Part shown: positions 34,911 through 46,087 of the stretch, piece after piece | Layout of the letters: each line of letters begins with the position of its first letter | How positions within the stretch are numbered: the stretch's first letter is position 1 | Made by a program: the position numbers and the translations under genes | The notes under the pieces: generated by a model | The model's input: the letters and a program-made list of their open reading frames with translations, nothing else | Database searches by the model: none | Told to the model about the DNA's origin: nothing | NCBI GenBank assembly: GCA_033030425.1 | Contig: JAUFSD010000002.1 | Coordinates: forward strand, 434,001 to 498,000 | DNA: 64,000 nt | Origin: Verpa conica | Lineage: Eukaryota > Ascomycota > Pezizomycetes > Pezizales > Morchellaceae | Reading direction: 5' to 3'

Positions 34911-36796
34911 ATGCTATTTCCCCTATCTCCTCGTGGCCATCTTATATCTTCCGCCCTTGGGGGGCTCTACTCTTCTCGTACCTGCATCTGTAGATGCGCA
35001 ACCCTCCGCCCCACTGGACATCTTAAACACTACTCCACCAGCACCCCCGGTGTCGACAGCGACAAAACCAAGTCAGTCGCAGTTCTCGGTTCATTTGCAC
35101 CCCCCCCCTAAACTATAAGGACCAAGACTGACAATATATAAATATAGGTGGTGGCATCACTGGTTTATCAACAGCATGGTATCTCACGAAATTCGCCCCG
35201 GGTGTCCCAATTACGTTGTACGAGCAGTCTGAGCGGCTGGGGGGATGGCTTCGTTCAAAGAAAGTTGAATACGAAGGTGGGACAATACTGTTCGAACAAG
35301 GTCCTCGTACTATTCGCCCATGGACGGTCGCTGGGTTAGTTACAATAGACATGGTATTACACCTTCAGTAGTCAGAGAAGAATCAGGCGTTAATAAAATC
35401 CCCATAGATCCGCCAACTTGGTCTTGAGTCTGAGCTCCTAATAATCCCCAAGACTTCTCCAGCTGCACAGAATCGCTTCATCTATTACCCAGATCGTCTC
35501 AACAAGATTCCCAGTGGTATTCTCTCTGTTTTGACGTCCCCTGGGCTCCCCGTAATGAAAGGTGTCTTCGGTGGTATCTTCGGCGAGCCCTTCCGTAAAC
35601 GCAGGCCTGCCGGTCTCGAGGATGAATCAGTTGGCTCGTTCCTTACGAGACGCTTCAACAAGAATCTAGCAAACAACCTAGCTTCCGCGGTTCTACATGG
35701 TATATACGCAGGTGATGTGGACCAACTCAGCGCGAAATCACTTTTCCCGGGATTATGGAGAAGCGAGGAAGCATACGGGAGCTTGGTGAGGAGTGTTTTT
35801 GGTAAAGGGGAGGAAACACTAGATGATCAGATTATCGGGGCAGAACTATATAAGGACAACTTGGATATATGTGTAGGTATGAGCGGTGCAAGCGTGTACA
35901 CCTTCAAAAATGGAATCGAAACTCTCAGTCTCGCCCTTACCAAAGAGCTCAAGGCCAACCCCAATGTCACTATAAGAACCAATTCTCCTATCAACGGGCT
36001 CTCCTACATACCCCAGAACCAACTTCCAGTCCAAGTACAACTCCTCTTCCCTTATAACATAAATCTTACTAACCTATGTTAGGTAACACACCCTACCACA
36101 CACCCTAACCACCACTCTCACCTGGTCTCTACCCTCTCTGCACCTTCCCTTGACTCTCTTCTCCCGATCGCTTCCTCTTCACCTTCTCTTTCTGCAATCA
36201 CCGCCGTTACAGTTCTCGTCGTGAACCTGTACTTTCGCACCCCCTCCATCCTCCCTGTCAAAGGCTTTGGCTATCTTATTCCTAAATCAGTCCCCACATC
36301 TGCAAACCCCCATAATGCCCTCGGTGTCATCTTCGATTCGGACACTAGCCCCATGACTGAAGCTGGCACTAAGGTCACAGTAATGCTAGGCGGTCACTAC
36401 TGGTCCTCCCGCAACGCATACCCAGATGAAGAAGAAGCTGTACGCATGGCAACAGAAACATTGGAGCGTCACCTAGGGATAAAAGAGAAACCGGCGCTGA
36501 GTAATGTAACACTGCAGAGAGGATGCATTCCGCAGTATCACATTGGACATGATGAAAGACTTGGGAGGGCTCATGAGGATTTGATGAGGACCTTCAATGG
36601 ACGGCTGGGAGTGGCTGGGAGTAGCTTTGGGGGTGTGGGGTTGAATGATTGTGTGCGGGGTGCAAGAGGGATTGCGAAAAGTGTTGCTAGAGCGGTGGGA
36701 GAGCAATCTGGGGCAGAGGAGAGGAAGGGGACAACGGGACTAGAAGCTTGGACGGCAGGGGGTAGGAAGTGGGTAAGGAGAGTTAAGCAAAACTAG
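34911..36796 (+). CDS. HEM14: Protoporphyrinogen oxidase (PPOX)
   Basis: Predicted 574-residue mitochondrial FAD enzyme that oxidises protoporphyrinogen IX to protoporphyrin IX, the penultimate step of haem synthesis. Exons are 34911-35088, 35148-35353, 35408-36034 and 36083-36796. The start MLFPLSPRGHLISSALGG gives an Arg/Ser-rich, acid-free leader typical of a matrix-targeting signal. The FAD-binding motif VAVLGGGITGLSTAWYL follows (about residue 55), then YEQSERLGGWLRS and GTILFEQGPRTIRP, which are hallmark PPOX segments. The middle has FLTRRFNKNLANNLASAVLHGIYAG split over family-typical positions and GMSGASVYTFKNGIETL. The C-terminal FAD segment reads LGVAGSSFGGVGLNDCVRGA. Length fits fungal HEM14. 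Donor 1 (GTTCAT) is a weak match, but the spliced motif is exact. Confidence 0.94.
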
Positions 36797-39700
36797 AGGT
36801 AGGTTATAGATATGTGGTTGTTAGATAAGATTAAGATGCTTAAGTTCAGGGAAGGCTTGTGGTATTTGATCTGTATGTACATAAAATGAGTAATCTCGAT
36901 TCAGTTGCTTATGCTATAGCTTATCCAGTGTCACTTTGTGACATTATTTAGATTCTTTGAGGTTAAATGTTTCTTTTACAGGGAGGGTAGCGCATTGGTA
37001 CCCCCACGCGATACGGATGATCGCGACTTAGGCTATCGCTAGTTTTACCAAAAGTCCAATTGCATAAATGCGCCAATGATCAAGCTAAGAGGCCAATGAT
37101 CCGGGAGCTAACTAAAATGGATAGTCCCGAACTCCATTCCTTCCTTCTTCAATAACTTGTACTCGTAAATACAATTAGGCAACAGTAGGTTAAATGACAA
37201 AGAATTCTCGCTCTGTGCCGAAACACAGCAAAGGATCAACTCCTGGAAGCGTCGTTGTACAAAACATACCTAAATAATGTTTTTCTTAGTACTCTCCGGT
37301 AGTCGGCGATCAGAACCACCGAAATCCTCAGCCGGTTCTATCGCCGTTTTCATCCAGAACCCGGCCGCGCGGTAGAATTCGCCCAGGCATTCGAAATGTT
37401 CCCACTGAGAAACACTAATTATTACTCGGCTGTGTCCCGGCTGAGGGGAGGAGATGTGATTGTTACACTAGATGGGTAAACGGATTATTCGATACGGGGG
37501 AGGGGGGCAGGAGAACGGTTCTTCCACCAGTACGGATTGGGAGTACTTATGTGCCTACTAGAGTGGAAGAACTTATTTGCGATACGACACAAGCAAGCTG
37601 CAATAAGCAGATCAGCAGCTGGCTCTATTCGGGCTAGGATGATGTAACCACAAGACTACATACCTACACGCATTTATCCCGGGCTAATGCAGCCTTGGAG
37701 TCCCTAAAGTCACGTTGAAGCTTTCCCGGTTCCCCGGTAGTCGAGCTATAAGTCGGAAATAGAACTCTTTTGTTTCCCTTCCCTCTGTGGTCTGTGTGCT
37801 TTGGGGTTGTCTAGACTCTGAGCCTATGTTTAACCGACAAGGCGGTATCCGAGTGTAATATTGTGATTACGGAATAGAGTACTGGTAGTGATTATAGAAG
37901 TAGCGACATATTCAAGTAGAGTCATCGTATTGCAGTACTACCTATCAAGCAGACTGCATTCAGTTTTATACTCTCGCTTCTGTGTTTTTCCGGCCTGGTG
38001 TAATAAAAGTTCTTCATGCAGAGCACCCAATATCCTGGACGCGACTAAGCTGCATGTATTTAAAATATCCGGCGGAAGAACACTCGTGACAGCGTGACAG
38101 CACTACTTAGTAGTCTACTCTATTCAGTTCACAGCACCCTGGGACTGCAACCCTTGCCTGCTATCCCTCCAGGAAATCAAGGCGATCCGAGTAGACATGC
38201 CGTGGTAGAACTTGTTATTATTGATTAACGGCAGTTGTGGGCTCTGATACCCTCTCTTTAGATCTCCTACGGGTGGTGCCCTATATTCGCCCCCATTCTC
38301 TAACGGTACGTACCTTCGATCGATCTCAAATAGAGTTCCCCGATTGGTGCCTATCATTTTTCTTAAACTCATGGGTCAAAATGGCTCTTGGAGGCCCTTC
38401 CTCGACTGAACTGGCATATGGACGCACGACAACCCAGCGTTTCGGAAACACCAGTGCGCTTTTCCGGACCCGTGAAACCATCGGCAGCCTGCCCAATCCC
38501 ACCTGCTGCTAGTTATGTACCCCACAGCCCGCAGTCAGAAGAAAAGTCTCCTCTCATGCAGGACCTACCGCTCGTAACGCTGGGGAATCGAAGGAGTGTT
38601 AATGTCTTGCAGGCTGCTTGTGTCTGGCGCTGTCTGCTAGGGTTACAAGCTCATGACGAAACAACTCAACCCACACCCACGCAAGGGAAAGAAAAGAAAA
38701 GAAAAGAAAACCAGAAAAAACTAGAAAAAACCAAAAAAAACCAAGGTGGAGTTGGGCACGAGCTTATGCGGTGGGGAAGAAGAAACCCTGAAGTATTATT
38801 TTTTTTCTTTTTCTCTCTCTCGCCTTCCATTTTTTCCTGGGGCAAACCGTGGAGTGCATAGGGTGGAGACCGTCTCCGAGCTTTCACTTCACAGAAACCC
38901 TTGTAGTCGCATGCCTTCCGCACCCTCCTCCCCCCCCCCCTCCCTCTAGATGCATTGCACCCCTCACGGTGCGCAAAGACCTCGAATTGCCCCCCGCAAA
39001 CATTGGCTTGGATCTCATTCGACGACGTCCGATATCAAGGTACCTACGGCTATAGATTCAGGACGGGGCCTGGATCCCCACACCGCTGCCTGTAGGCAGC
39101 ACCTGAATCATCACGATAGTCTCTAGTCTCTTTCGCGTGCACTAGGGCCGATTAGCCGAGGGTTCACTCCAGGAATCTCTGGCTAGACTGTCATGCCTTG
39201 AACCACGATCGTGGAGTCTCTTTCTCCGAGCCGTTCACGGTGGAGCCGGCGGCGTTGTTCGTTTCGCTGCAGAATGAACATCATTGCCCTTACAGAGTGC
39301 GGTCTCGACTGTGCTATTGGAGCGGCTGTAACTCATACATTGGATTGTGCCCCTTCTGGTATTTTCTTTGTCAACGTAGCGCACGCCTTGAGTACCTACA
39401 TGTATCTCTTGGGTATCGTGACCATAAACCATCGTGATCACGAGTAGAGCGTAGGTACATGTAGGTACAACAACCCTCACATACAGATGGTGTTCGAACC
39501 TATATAATACATATATATCTCCGCAACCCCTCATTCGTCCTAGGTCTTAGTCCTTGTCCCCCCCCCGCAATCCCTATCCGACGTCAAGTCTTGGAAATTC
39601 TCCTGAATCCTGAATCTGTATTCCACGTCGTTCTTCCTCTTGTCCAATTCCTCTTCCTCTTGTCCGGCCACACGTAAGTCATCACCCACTAGAACCTCCG

Positions 39701-40093
39701 TTGGTCATTGAATACTGCCTTGCTGCACCTCGGGTACATTATACATTCCACTACCTACATACCTATTTCCTTACTTTGCTTGTTTGTCATTCCTTGCCTT
39801 GCTAGAAGTGCTTCACCTTTTTTTGGTGTCTTTGAATCTGTATACGTGGGTCACCTGCGGCTTCTGCGTTTCTGCAAGAAACGTTCGGTTTTTCCGTTCA
39901 TGTACAGCTCACGAGTTCCGGGTTTCAGTAATCAAAACCATGCAGGGCTGACCGTCTTTATTCGACACGTGCAGTTAAGCTCTATAAAGGGTCGAAAACA
40001 TCCCTACAACGAGATCTCTAGAACAATTAAGAATCACACCGAGGAACAAACCCACACTTCAATTCTTTGGTAAAAGCTATACGCATTCAAAAT
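36797..40093. other. 3.3-kb intergenic spacer
   Basis: No supported gene between HEM14 and the LAMTOR5-like gene. Features are a C11 run at 38930-38940, an A-rich/lysine-coding stretch near 38690-38750, C runs near 39561 and an inverted repeat at 39392-39468. Open frames at 38388-38861, 39198-39534 and 39708-40073 look like chance. The last few hundred bases should be the leader of the next gene. Confidence 0.55.
39392..39468. repeat. 13-bp perfect inverted repeat
   Basis: GTACCTACATGTA (39392-39404) and its reverse complement TACATGTAGGTAC (39456-39468) are separated by 51 nt, which itself contains a smaller palindrome around TCGTGATCACGA. It could form a cruciform or be the remnant of a short inverted-repeat element. 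Confidence 0.5.
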
Positions 40094-40575
40094 ATGGACG
40101 CTTCAGCAGTTGGTAAATGGCTTGATTGCGTGTAAGTTTCTCAATTCCTTCCTTGTAGGCACGGACCACCCCTCATACTTACTATTGTGGGGACATAGAA
40201 TGACAGCTTCCAATGTTACGGGGGCTCTAATGGTAGACAGCTCTACTGGTCTTTGTCTTGGAGGTTTGTCTTGCTTGCTCTGGAGCTTATCCAACGGAAG
40301 CTAATTGTAACCTTCTACAGCACGAGGTAAAGCTACGGAGGAGGACGCTACCTACATCTCAGTCGCCTCACGCGCGGCTCTTGATCCTGAGGGTGTCGGT
40401 GCAGTTGTATATAAGGACAGGTACGCCTATGCCCAACAGCAAACAAAGGAATGATATGCTGTCCCTGGTCCTAACTAAATTCTATAGCAAAGTAATCCTT
40501 CGGAAAGGTAGTGGGGTCTTGATCGCCGTATACAAGGAGAAAGATTCCCTCGAAGAGTCTCCAGATGAACTATGA
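40094..40575 (+). CDS. LAMTOR5: LAMTOR5-like Ragulator/EGO-type subunit
   Basis: A four-exon gene for a 96-residue roadblock-fold protein resembling LAMTOR5 (HBXIP), a subunit of the lysosomal/vacuolar scaffold that anchors Rag GTPases for TORC1 signalling. Exons are 40094-40131, 40199-40263, 40321-40420 and 40488-40575; all phases close. Spliced protein segments are MDASAVGKWLDCVMTA, SNVTGALMVDSSTGLCLGAR, ATYISVASRAALLDPEGVGA and KVILRKGSGVLIAVYK. These follow the LAMTOR5 order: a V-x-G-x-L-x-x-D-S-x-G-L-x-L-G strand-turn motif, a helix, a VxxE/K-type strand and a final hydrophobic strand with a K at the end. Length is close to human LAMTOR5 (91 residues). The short, intron-broken exons make it easy to miss. 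Family assignment rests on motif similarity that I recognise by eye. Confidence 0.75.
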
Positions 40576-41634
40576 ATTTTGGCTAGGTTGAGGGTTGGGG
40601 TGATTCGATTTCCATGTTCTTTATTACTATTTTGGGGTTGATTATGCTTTGTTTCAGGGATCTTGCGGGGTTCAAGGTTTCACTCTACTTTTTTGCTTAG
40701 GGTTCAAATCAATAGAGGGTGTTCATTCTCAATACAATTCGTTTTCGTTCTGCACTCGAATTGCTCGAGAACCATTACCTTTTGATGGGGGGATTGATAT
40801 TCTCGCACATCAAAAAAAAAACCCCTCAAGGATGTAATTCTTAGCCCCTCTTACTATGAGGAACACCACCCAGACCATGAAAAAGTTCAAGATTGCCGAC
40901 GGAAACATGTCCGAACGCTCAGGACCTGTCACCGCAAAGCACTCTGGGATCTCGCGAAATCTTGTTCAGGACCACCCACCTATCCCAGAACCTTGTCCCA
41001 AAGTAAGGACGAACGGAATGTTTCTCCCCGAATCTGCACCCCTTGATTTTCTAGCATCTCAGCGATCTCAGACTTAGGTGGCGTCTCGGCGTCACCACGG
41101 ACACTACCTCCAAAGTTCAGAAGAAATACCCAATACACTCAAGCAGGAAATTCTGCAGCCATACCTCCTCAAGGTGAGGTGGGGTCGGTGATGATGAGAA
41201 TGATGAGGCGGTGTTATCGGAGTCAGAGCCGGTGCAGTGCTCTAGAACGTTGTGAGATGTTTCTAGAAAGCTCCAATTATTTCATATGCAAGAGATATTG
41301 TCTATCCATCTATGTATGGGTGCTATGATGAATACACTTGCACGTAGATAGCATATCACGAGTGATCTCGCATGATCTCACAGGCACCTATTCGTTGGTT
41401 CTAGCGCCGATAGATAGATGCCATTTATGCAATTCCTATAACCCTCAAGCCTATACCCCACAGCTTTAAAACTAGAGATCTTGATTTCTCCACTTGTCGC
41501 ACAAAGCCAGCGCAAGGTACAGCAAATCCGGATCTAGGTCGTACCAAACGCATGTACTTTTCAACTAGGGTCCCAAAACCAAGCAGTAAAAGAGCCTGAA
41601 TAATAAAAAAACGCATCACCTATCCAAGAACCCG

Positions 41635-42138
41635 ATGGCCGTGTCTTACACACCTACATTATGCAAGGAAAAGAAAAGAAAAGAAATAATTCCTGTGATC
41701 TGCCTTACCCGTAAGTGCAGTTATCAAACGACAAATCACCCAATCGCCAGCCATGATTTTCTTTTTTTTCTCCTTCTCTCCCTCTTCAGCTTTGACAGTT
41801 GGGTTACGTCCTCGGGTGGCTGGATCGACGAACCGATCGTGCGACTAACGCCAAAACGCTTAATCGGTGTTTTCGGGCCGTACTTGCCCAGGGGTAAAAT
41901 GTGTGAGTTTGTGAAAGTAAGGACGAGCGGAGGTAAATACGTGTGCTTCATGAGTGGTCACTCGTTTGAAACACGCTATGCACGGCGCCTGGTGAGTAAG
42001 AGCGATGCGCAGATAAGTCAACATCAGGGCTTCGGCGATTTTGTGTTTGGGGTACGTAGTGCCACAGGGATACATAATAGCTCTCTACATGTCTATATGG
42101 GTGCTATAAAGACGGAGAAGCCATTTCAAAGAAGGTAG
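41635..42138 (+). CDS. Hypothetical open frame, doubtful
   Basis: 167 codons starting MAVSYTPTLCKEKKRKEIIP, with a hydrophobic phenylalanine/leucine stretch near residues 41-54 and a Cys/Arg-containing second half. I recognise no family and no conserved motif. The frame lies in a spacer and composition is not clearly coding, so chance is likely. Confidence 0.15.
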   Translation: MAVSYTPTLCKEKKRKEIIPVICLTRKCSYQTTNHPIASHDFLFFLLLSLFSFDSWVTSSGGWIDEPIVRLTPKRLIGVFGPYLPRGKMCEFVKVRTSGGKYVCFMSGHSFETRYARRLVSKSDAQISQHQGFGDFVFGVRSATGIHNSSLHVYMGAIKTEKPFQRR

Positions 42139-43275
42139 GTGATAGGGTAATATTTGGGGTATGCTAAAGTCAGACCCTAATATTTCCGCGGCTTGAAGGA
42201 ATTAAACAAGGTCTTTGGTATATTTTGCGTCATGATTGCATCTGATTTTTAATCCTCAAGCACTTTTACATGAGCCTTGGTTGTGATTAAAACCCGGTTT
42301 AAAATAAAATTCAGGTCAAGTTCTCGAATAGTGTCTTGATCCGCTTGATACCTAGCTAAGATCAACACGATAAATACTTATTCTAAGCTTTTAATATAAT
42401 TAATTATGTATTTACCATATGGTTGGTAGTGCTGACACCATTCCCGTAGAATAAATTTTGTTCCAAGACTGACGTGTACGCCCAGGTGCCCATAAAGTAT
42501 CCTTTGGGACCAAGTTCCTATTAATATTAATAATCCATAGAAATGCTGGCCCGAAACAATTGCCTCCCCCACATAGTTGCTTGGCCAACACTATTAGGAG
42601 TGAACAAAGGCTTACAAAAGGCCAATTCTACGCTCTGAGAGGGTGTATTAGGATTGGACCCATATCTGTCACGGAACGTATTCATTAATGGTAGGTCCCG
42701 CGCGTCAAGGACTGGGTTAAGCGGGGAATAAGTTCTGATTCGGCCTGGAGCCTTGGACAGCATCCTTTGATAATGATTACCTTGCAAAATACATGACATG
42801 CAGGTGTTTATGTAGCCTTTGTATTGATAGTTAATCAAAATGATTTTCTTTTTCGGGTGTTAAAAGGCGGCGTTACCACTTCTTATGATTATTAACTACT
42901 AACTACACGTGGTGCCAACAATGCCCGGCTTGCATATTCAGCCTTATAGTATTCAAATTTCTCCCTGGAAAAATCTGCGCCTGTTATTCCTTCGCGGTCC
43001 ATAACGTACGATCTCGTATGATTCCCTTATAGCTTTTCTAGGACACAATGTCATAGGTTGTGTTAAGATAAAGAGATAAAGAGGATGGTTCACCACTATC
43101 CTATATCTAGCGATAGCTTTTAAATAAAGATACCCAAGATGTAGCGTAACAACTGAGCGGGTATACTGAGCACCATCTTCACTGTTCCCCTACTATTACA
43201 GTTTTGGCCCAACTGTTCTTTTCAGTGATCTGGACCCTTAGGGACTCCTCAGCGATGGGATGTAATCATAAGGGT

Positions 43276-43340
43276 AGATTTGATACTGGTGGCCTATGCC
43301 CTAGGTTCTAGAAGAACCCAGCTGCTAACCGCTGCGCTGA
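43276..43340 (-). repeat. tRNA-like (possibly SINE-head) sequence
   Basis: On the minus strand CAGCGCAGCGG (43339-43329) resembles a tRNA A box with one mismatch, and GTATCAAATCT (43286-43276) matches a B box at 8 of 11 positions about 40 nt later. Between them a short hairpin with arms GGTTC/GAACC (43304-43318) sits where an anticodon arm would be, with TCT in the loop. Acceptor and T stems do not pair, so it is not a working tRNA; it may be a decayed tRNA or tRNA-derived repeat. Confidence 0.25.
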
Positions 43341-43743
43341 TCAGAACTGGCTGAGACACTCACAATCGGAAACAGAAACGTCACCACCCACAAACGCGAT
43401 ATTTCGTCCAACGCGTTTCCCTGTCAATCAAGACGCGAGAACCCCACCTTTCCAGCCCTAACCCAGGCCCTGCAGGTCCCCTCATTGGGTGGCCAAGGCA
43501 CCCACAATGCCAAGATTTCACTCCCTCTAACCAATAATGGCTAGATCGTGTGCTAAACTGCGGAAAAAAAAATTTACATAAGAAACTCTCCAACGAGGTT
43601 CTCTTCTTCCTGCTGCTCACTCCTTTCCTTCGTTCTCTCTCGTACTTCCTCCCTTTATTCATCTCGATAGTTTGTTTTTATAATTTCAATCTCTTCGTAG
43701 ATCACGGTTAGCGAGTCCAAGTCGTTCTGAATTGGTAATAGAG

Positions 43744-45348
43744 ATGTCTCTTCTTCCTGTTGCTATCTGGGGCCTCCAGGTCGATGCTGATGGTGGCATC
43801 GTCCCTGCCATATCGGATATTCCGGCCACTGTAAGTCTTACTTAAAGATGCCTATATGTGATACAGAACCGGGAGACTGATTGTTGTAGTTCCGTGTCAC
43901 TATGGCTGCTCTTGACCCTACAGCCAAGCCGAGGGATGCGAAGCAGCCGCTACGTTCTACCCTGAAGATCATGCGCCGTCCTATCCAGAACCCAGATTTT
44001 GGCGATGATGAATCTTCGAGCTCAGAATCTGAAGACGAAGAGGAAGAGGAGACTCAGCCTGTGAAGAGCAAGAAAGAGTCGAAGAAGGATGCTGCTCCTG
44101 CTAAGAAGGATAAACCCACTACCGAAGACAAAATGGATGAGGACGAGGACGAGGAAGATGAAGATGAATCTTCTGACGGTGATGATGACTTTGAGATTGA
44201 AGAATTTACAATCTGTACTTTGGATACTGAGAGGGTAGGTTCTTTGGAAAAATTTTTGGTATATAAGAAAAAAATATTAATGTCTTAGTAGAATTACCAA
44301 CAACCACTTGACATTGTCATTGGTGAGGATGAGGAGTGCTACTTCAAGGTTATCGGAAACTTTGATATCTCTCTCACCGGGAATTATGTCGTTGGACCTG
44401 GCGATGCTGCTGAGTACGACGATGACTCTGAGGAAGGCGATGATTATGACCTTTCCCCTAGCGAGGACGAGCTTAACCTTTATGGAGAGGACTCGGAATC
44501 TGATGATCTTGATGATCTAGAAGACCCCCGCATCCAAGAGGTCGCAACTGATGAGGAGACTGAGGTCAACATCGCTGAAAAGAAGTCCGAGAAGAAAGCT
44601 AAGAAAGCTGAGAAGAAGTCTTTGAAGCGTGCCGCCGAGGAATCCGAGGGTGAGGACCTTACCCTTGATGACTTGATCGCCAAGTCTAAAGAAGTCGTAG
44701 AGGCAGCAGCTAGCACACCTGAGAAGAAGCTTTCAAAAAAGCAGCTTAAGAAACTCAAAGCCAACGACGGAAAGGCCGTTGATGCGACTGCCGAAGCTAA
44801 GGCTAAGAAAGTTCAATTCGCCAAAGAACTCGAGCAAGGTCCAACCCCTTCTTCCCCTGCCGAGAAGAAGCCTGTCGAAAAGAAGATCGCCGAGAAGAAG
44901 AAGCCTGAGACTGTTAGCAAGCAGTCAAAGGTTGTCCAAGGTATCACTATCATGGACAGCAAAATTGGCGTCGGGCCAGCCGCCAAGAAAGGGAACAAGC
45001 TAGCTATGCGCTACATCGGAAAGCTTGAGAATGGGAAGGTCTTTGACAGTAACACTAAAGGAAAGCCATTCACCTTTTCGCTTGGTAAAGGTGAAGTCAT
45101 TAAGGGTTGGGACATCGGCCTTGAGGGAATGCAGGTAGGTGGTGAGAGGAGGTTAAAGATCCCTCCAACCAGTGCCTATGGCAAGAAGTCTATTCCGGGA
45201 ATTCCAGCGAATAGCACCTTGATCTTTGATGGTATGTCCACCCAATCACTTCTTTATTGATTGAGTATTTCTAGCGCTCTTATATATGTGATGTTTTCTA
45301 ACTTCATATATTAATTTCTTTATAGTTAAACTTATCGAGATCAAATAA
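43744..45348 (+). CDS. Nucleolar FKBP-type peptidyl-prolyl isomerase (Fpr3/Fpr4-like)
   Basis: Predicted 464-residue nuclear FK506-binding protein; yeast relatives act as histone chaperones and proline isomerases in rDNA chromatin. Exons are 43744-43830, 43890-44234, 44292-45231 and 45326-45348. The N-terminal nucleoplasmin-like domain starts MSLLPVAIWGLQVDADGGIV, with FRVTMAALDP, EFTICTLDTERNYQQPLDI and GEDEECYFKVIGNFDISLTG. It is interrupted by acidic loops (EDEEEEE and DEDEDEEDEDE) and followed by a Lys/Glu-rich linker. The C-terminal FKBP domain (about 360-464) has MRYIGKLENGKVFDSNTKGK, FSLGKGEVIKGWDIGLEGM, GGERRLKIPP, SAYGKKSIPGIPANSTLIFD and, from the 23-nt last exon, VKLIEIK. The usual active-site aromatic and Asp residues are present. 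The architecture is exactly that of fungal Fpr3/Fpr4. Confidence 0.95.
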
Positions 45349-46087
45349 GTGGAGGCCCATTCAAACACAGTCCCTCAATAATTCCCTTCCACGTTCGTGG
45401 AAAACTGTAAATTTAAAGCTGTACTTGGGACTTATGTTTACCTTTTGAAATTCATTATGTCTCTGTTTTCATCTGTACTCCTAAAATTTCGTTATTCTTG
45501 TTATTTTTGTCGACTTATTGTTATTGTCCCTAGTCATCTCGCCTTTTGGGTTTTTAGTGGTACGTTGGCAAATAAGTGGGGGGTTAAAAGTTTGGTGTTT
45601 AACGATTAATTCTTTGATTGATTGCTGTTTCTTCGTTTATAAGTGCATGCTTGATGATAAAATCTCTGTAATTGAAGGGAAATAACTCAAGTAGACTGGG
45701 TTTATGTGATTATAATACCCTAATCACAATAAGTCACTCGTCATGGACTCTTTGATTTATTTTGCTTGCTTGGTTAATTATAGGTCTACTTTTCTTTGTT
45801 GAATGAATAAAATAATCATAAATACACGGAATTTATTTTGTTTCATATTTGTAGAAATTCAGAGTTCTAGTGTATATGTACATGCAGGTACTAGGTGGCT
45901 CTATGTGATATTCTGCTTACTCACTAAGCGCAAACACACGCTACCTTTCTCACAGCATCTTCAATAATCACCTCCATCATCACATCCATCACTTCCGTTA
46001 CCTGGAAAATCAGGAATACCTCGGCGAGGAAATATATTCTAGAGAACTCTACCCGTAAGGCAACGCCTAGTTGACGGTATTCTATAA
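45349..46087. other. Intergenic region with mini-element copy B
   Basis: Spacer between two same-strand genes, FKBP and IME4. Besides the FKBP 3' UTR it contains TAATCACAATAAGTCACTCGT near 45718-45740, similar to a sequence near 9897-9917, and mini-element copy B. No coding exon is seen. Confidence 0.6.
45795..45842 (-). repeat. GAAT mini-element, copy B
   Basis: A 36-bp unit (45801-45836): GAATGAATAAAATAATCATA then AATACACGGAATTTAT. It aligns well with copy A through ATCATAARTACAYGGAATTT. TTTGTT occurs on both sides (45795-45800 and 45837-45842), a weak candidate for a target-site duplication. Confidence 0.4.

Larger units (their letters stand above)
40576..43743. other. 3.2-kb intergenic spacer
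   Basis: Between the LAMTOR5-like gene and the FKBP gene. It contains a doubtful open frame at 41635-42138 and a tRNA-like pol III promoter pair at 43276-43339, listed separately. Other frames (for example 42527-42838 minus, 43381-43662 minus) have no recognisable domains. Confidence 0.55.

Noticed and set aside
38388..38861. 157-codon + strand frame
   Set aside because: Starts at a non-ATG codon, runs through A-rich and T-rich low-complexity sequence, and has no conserved motif.
42527..42838. Minus-strand frame containing APGRIRTYSPLNPVL
   Set aside because: Similar strings occur in spurious translations of repeats or RNA genes; I found no supporting tRNA structure and no domain.
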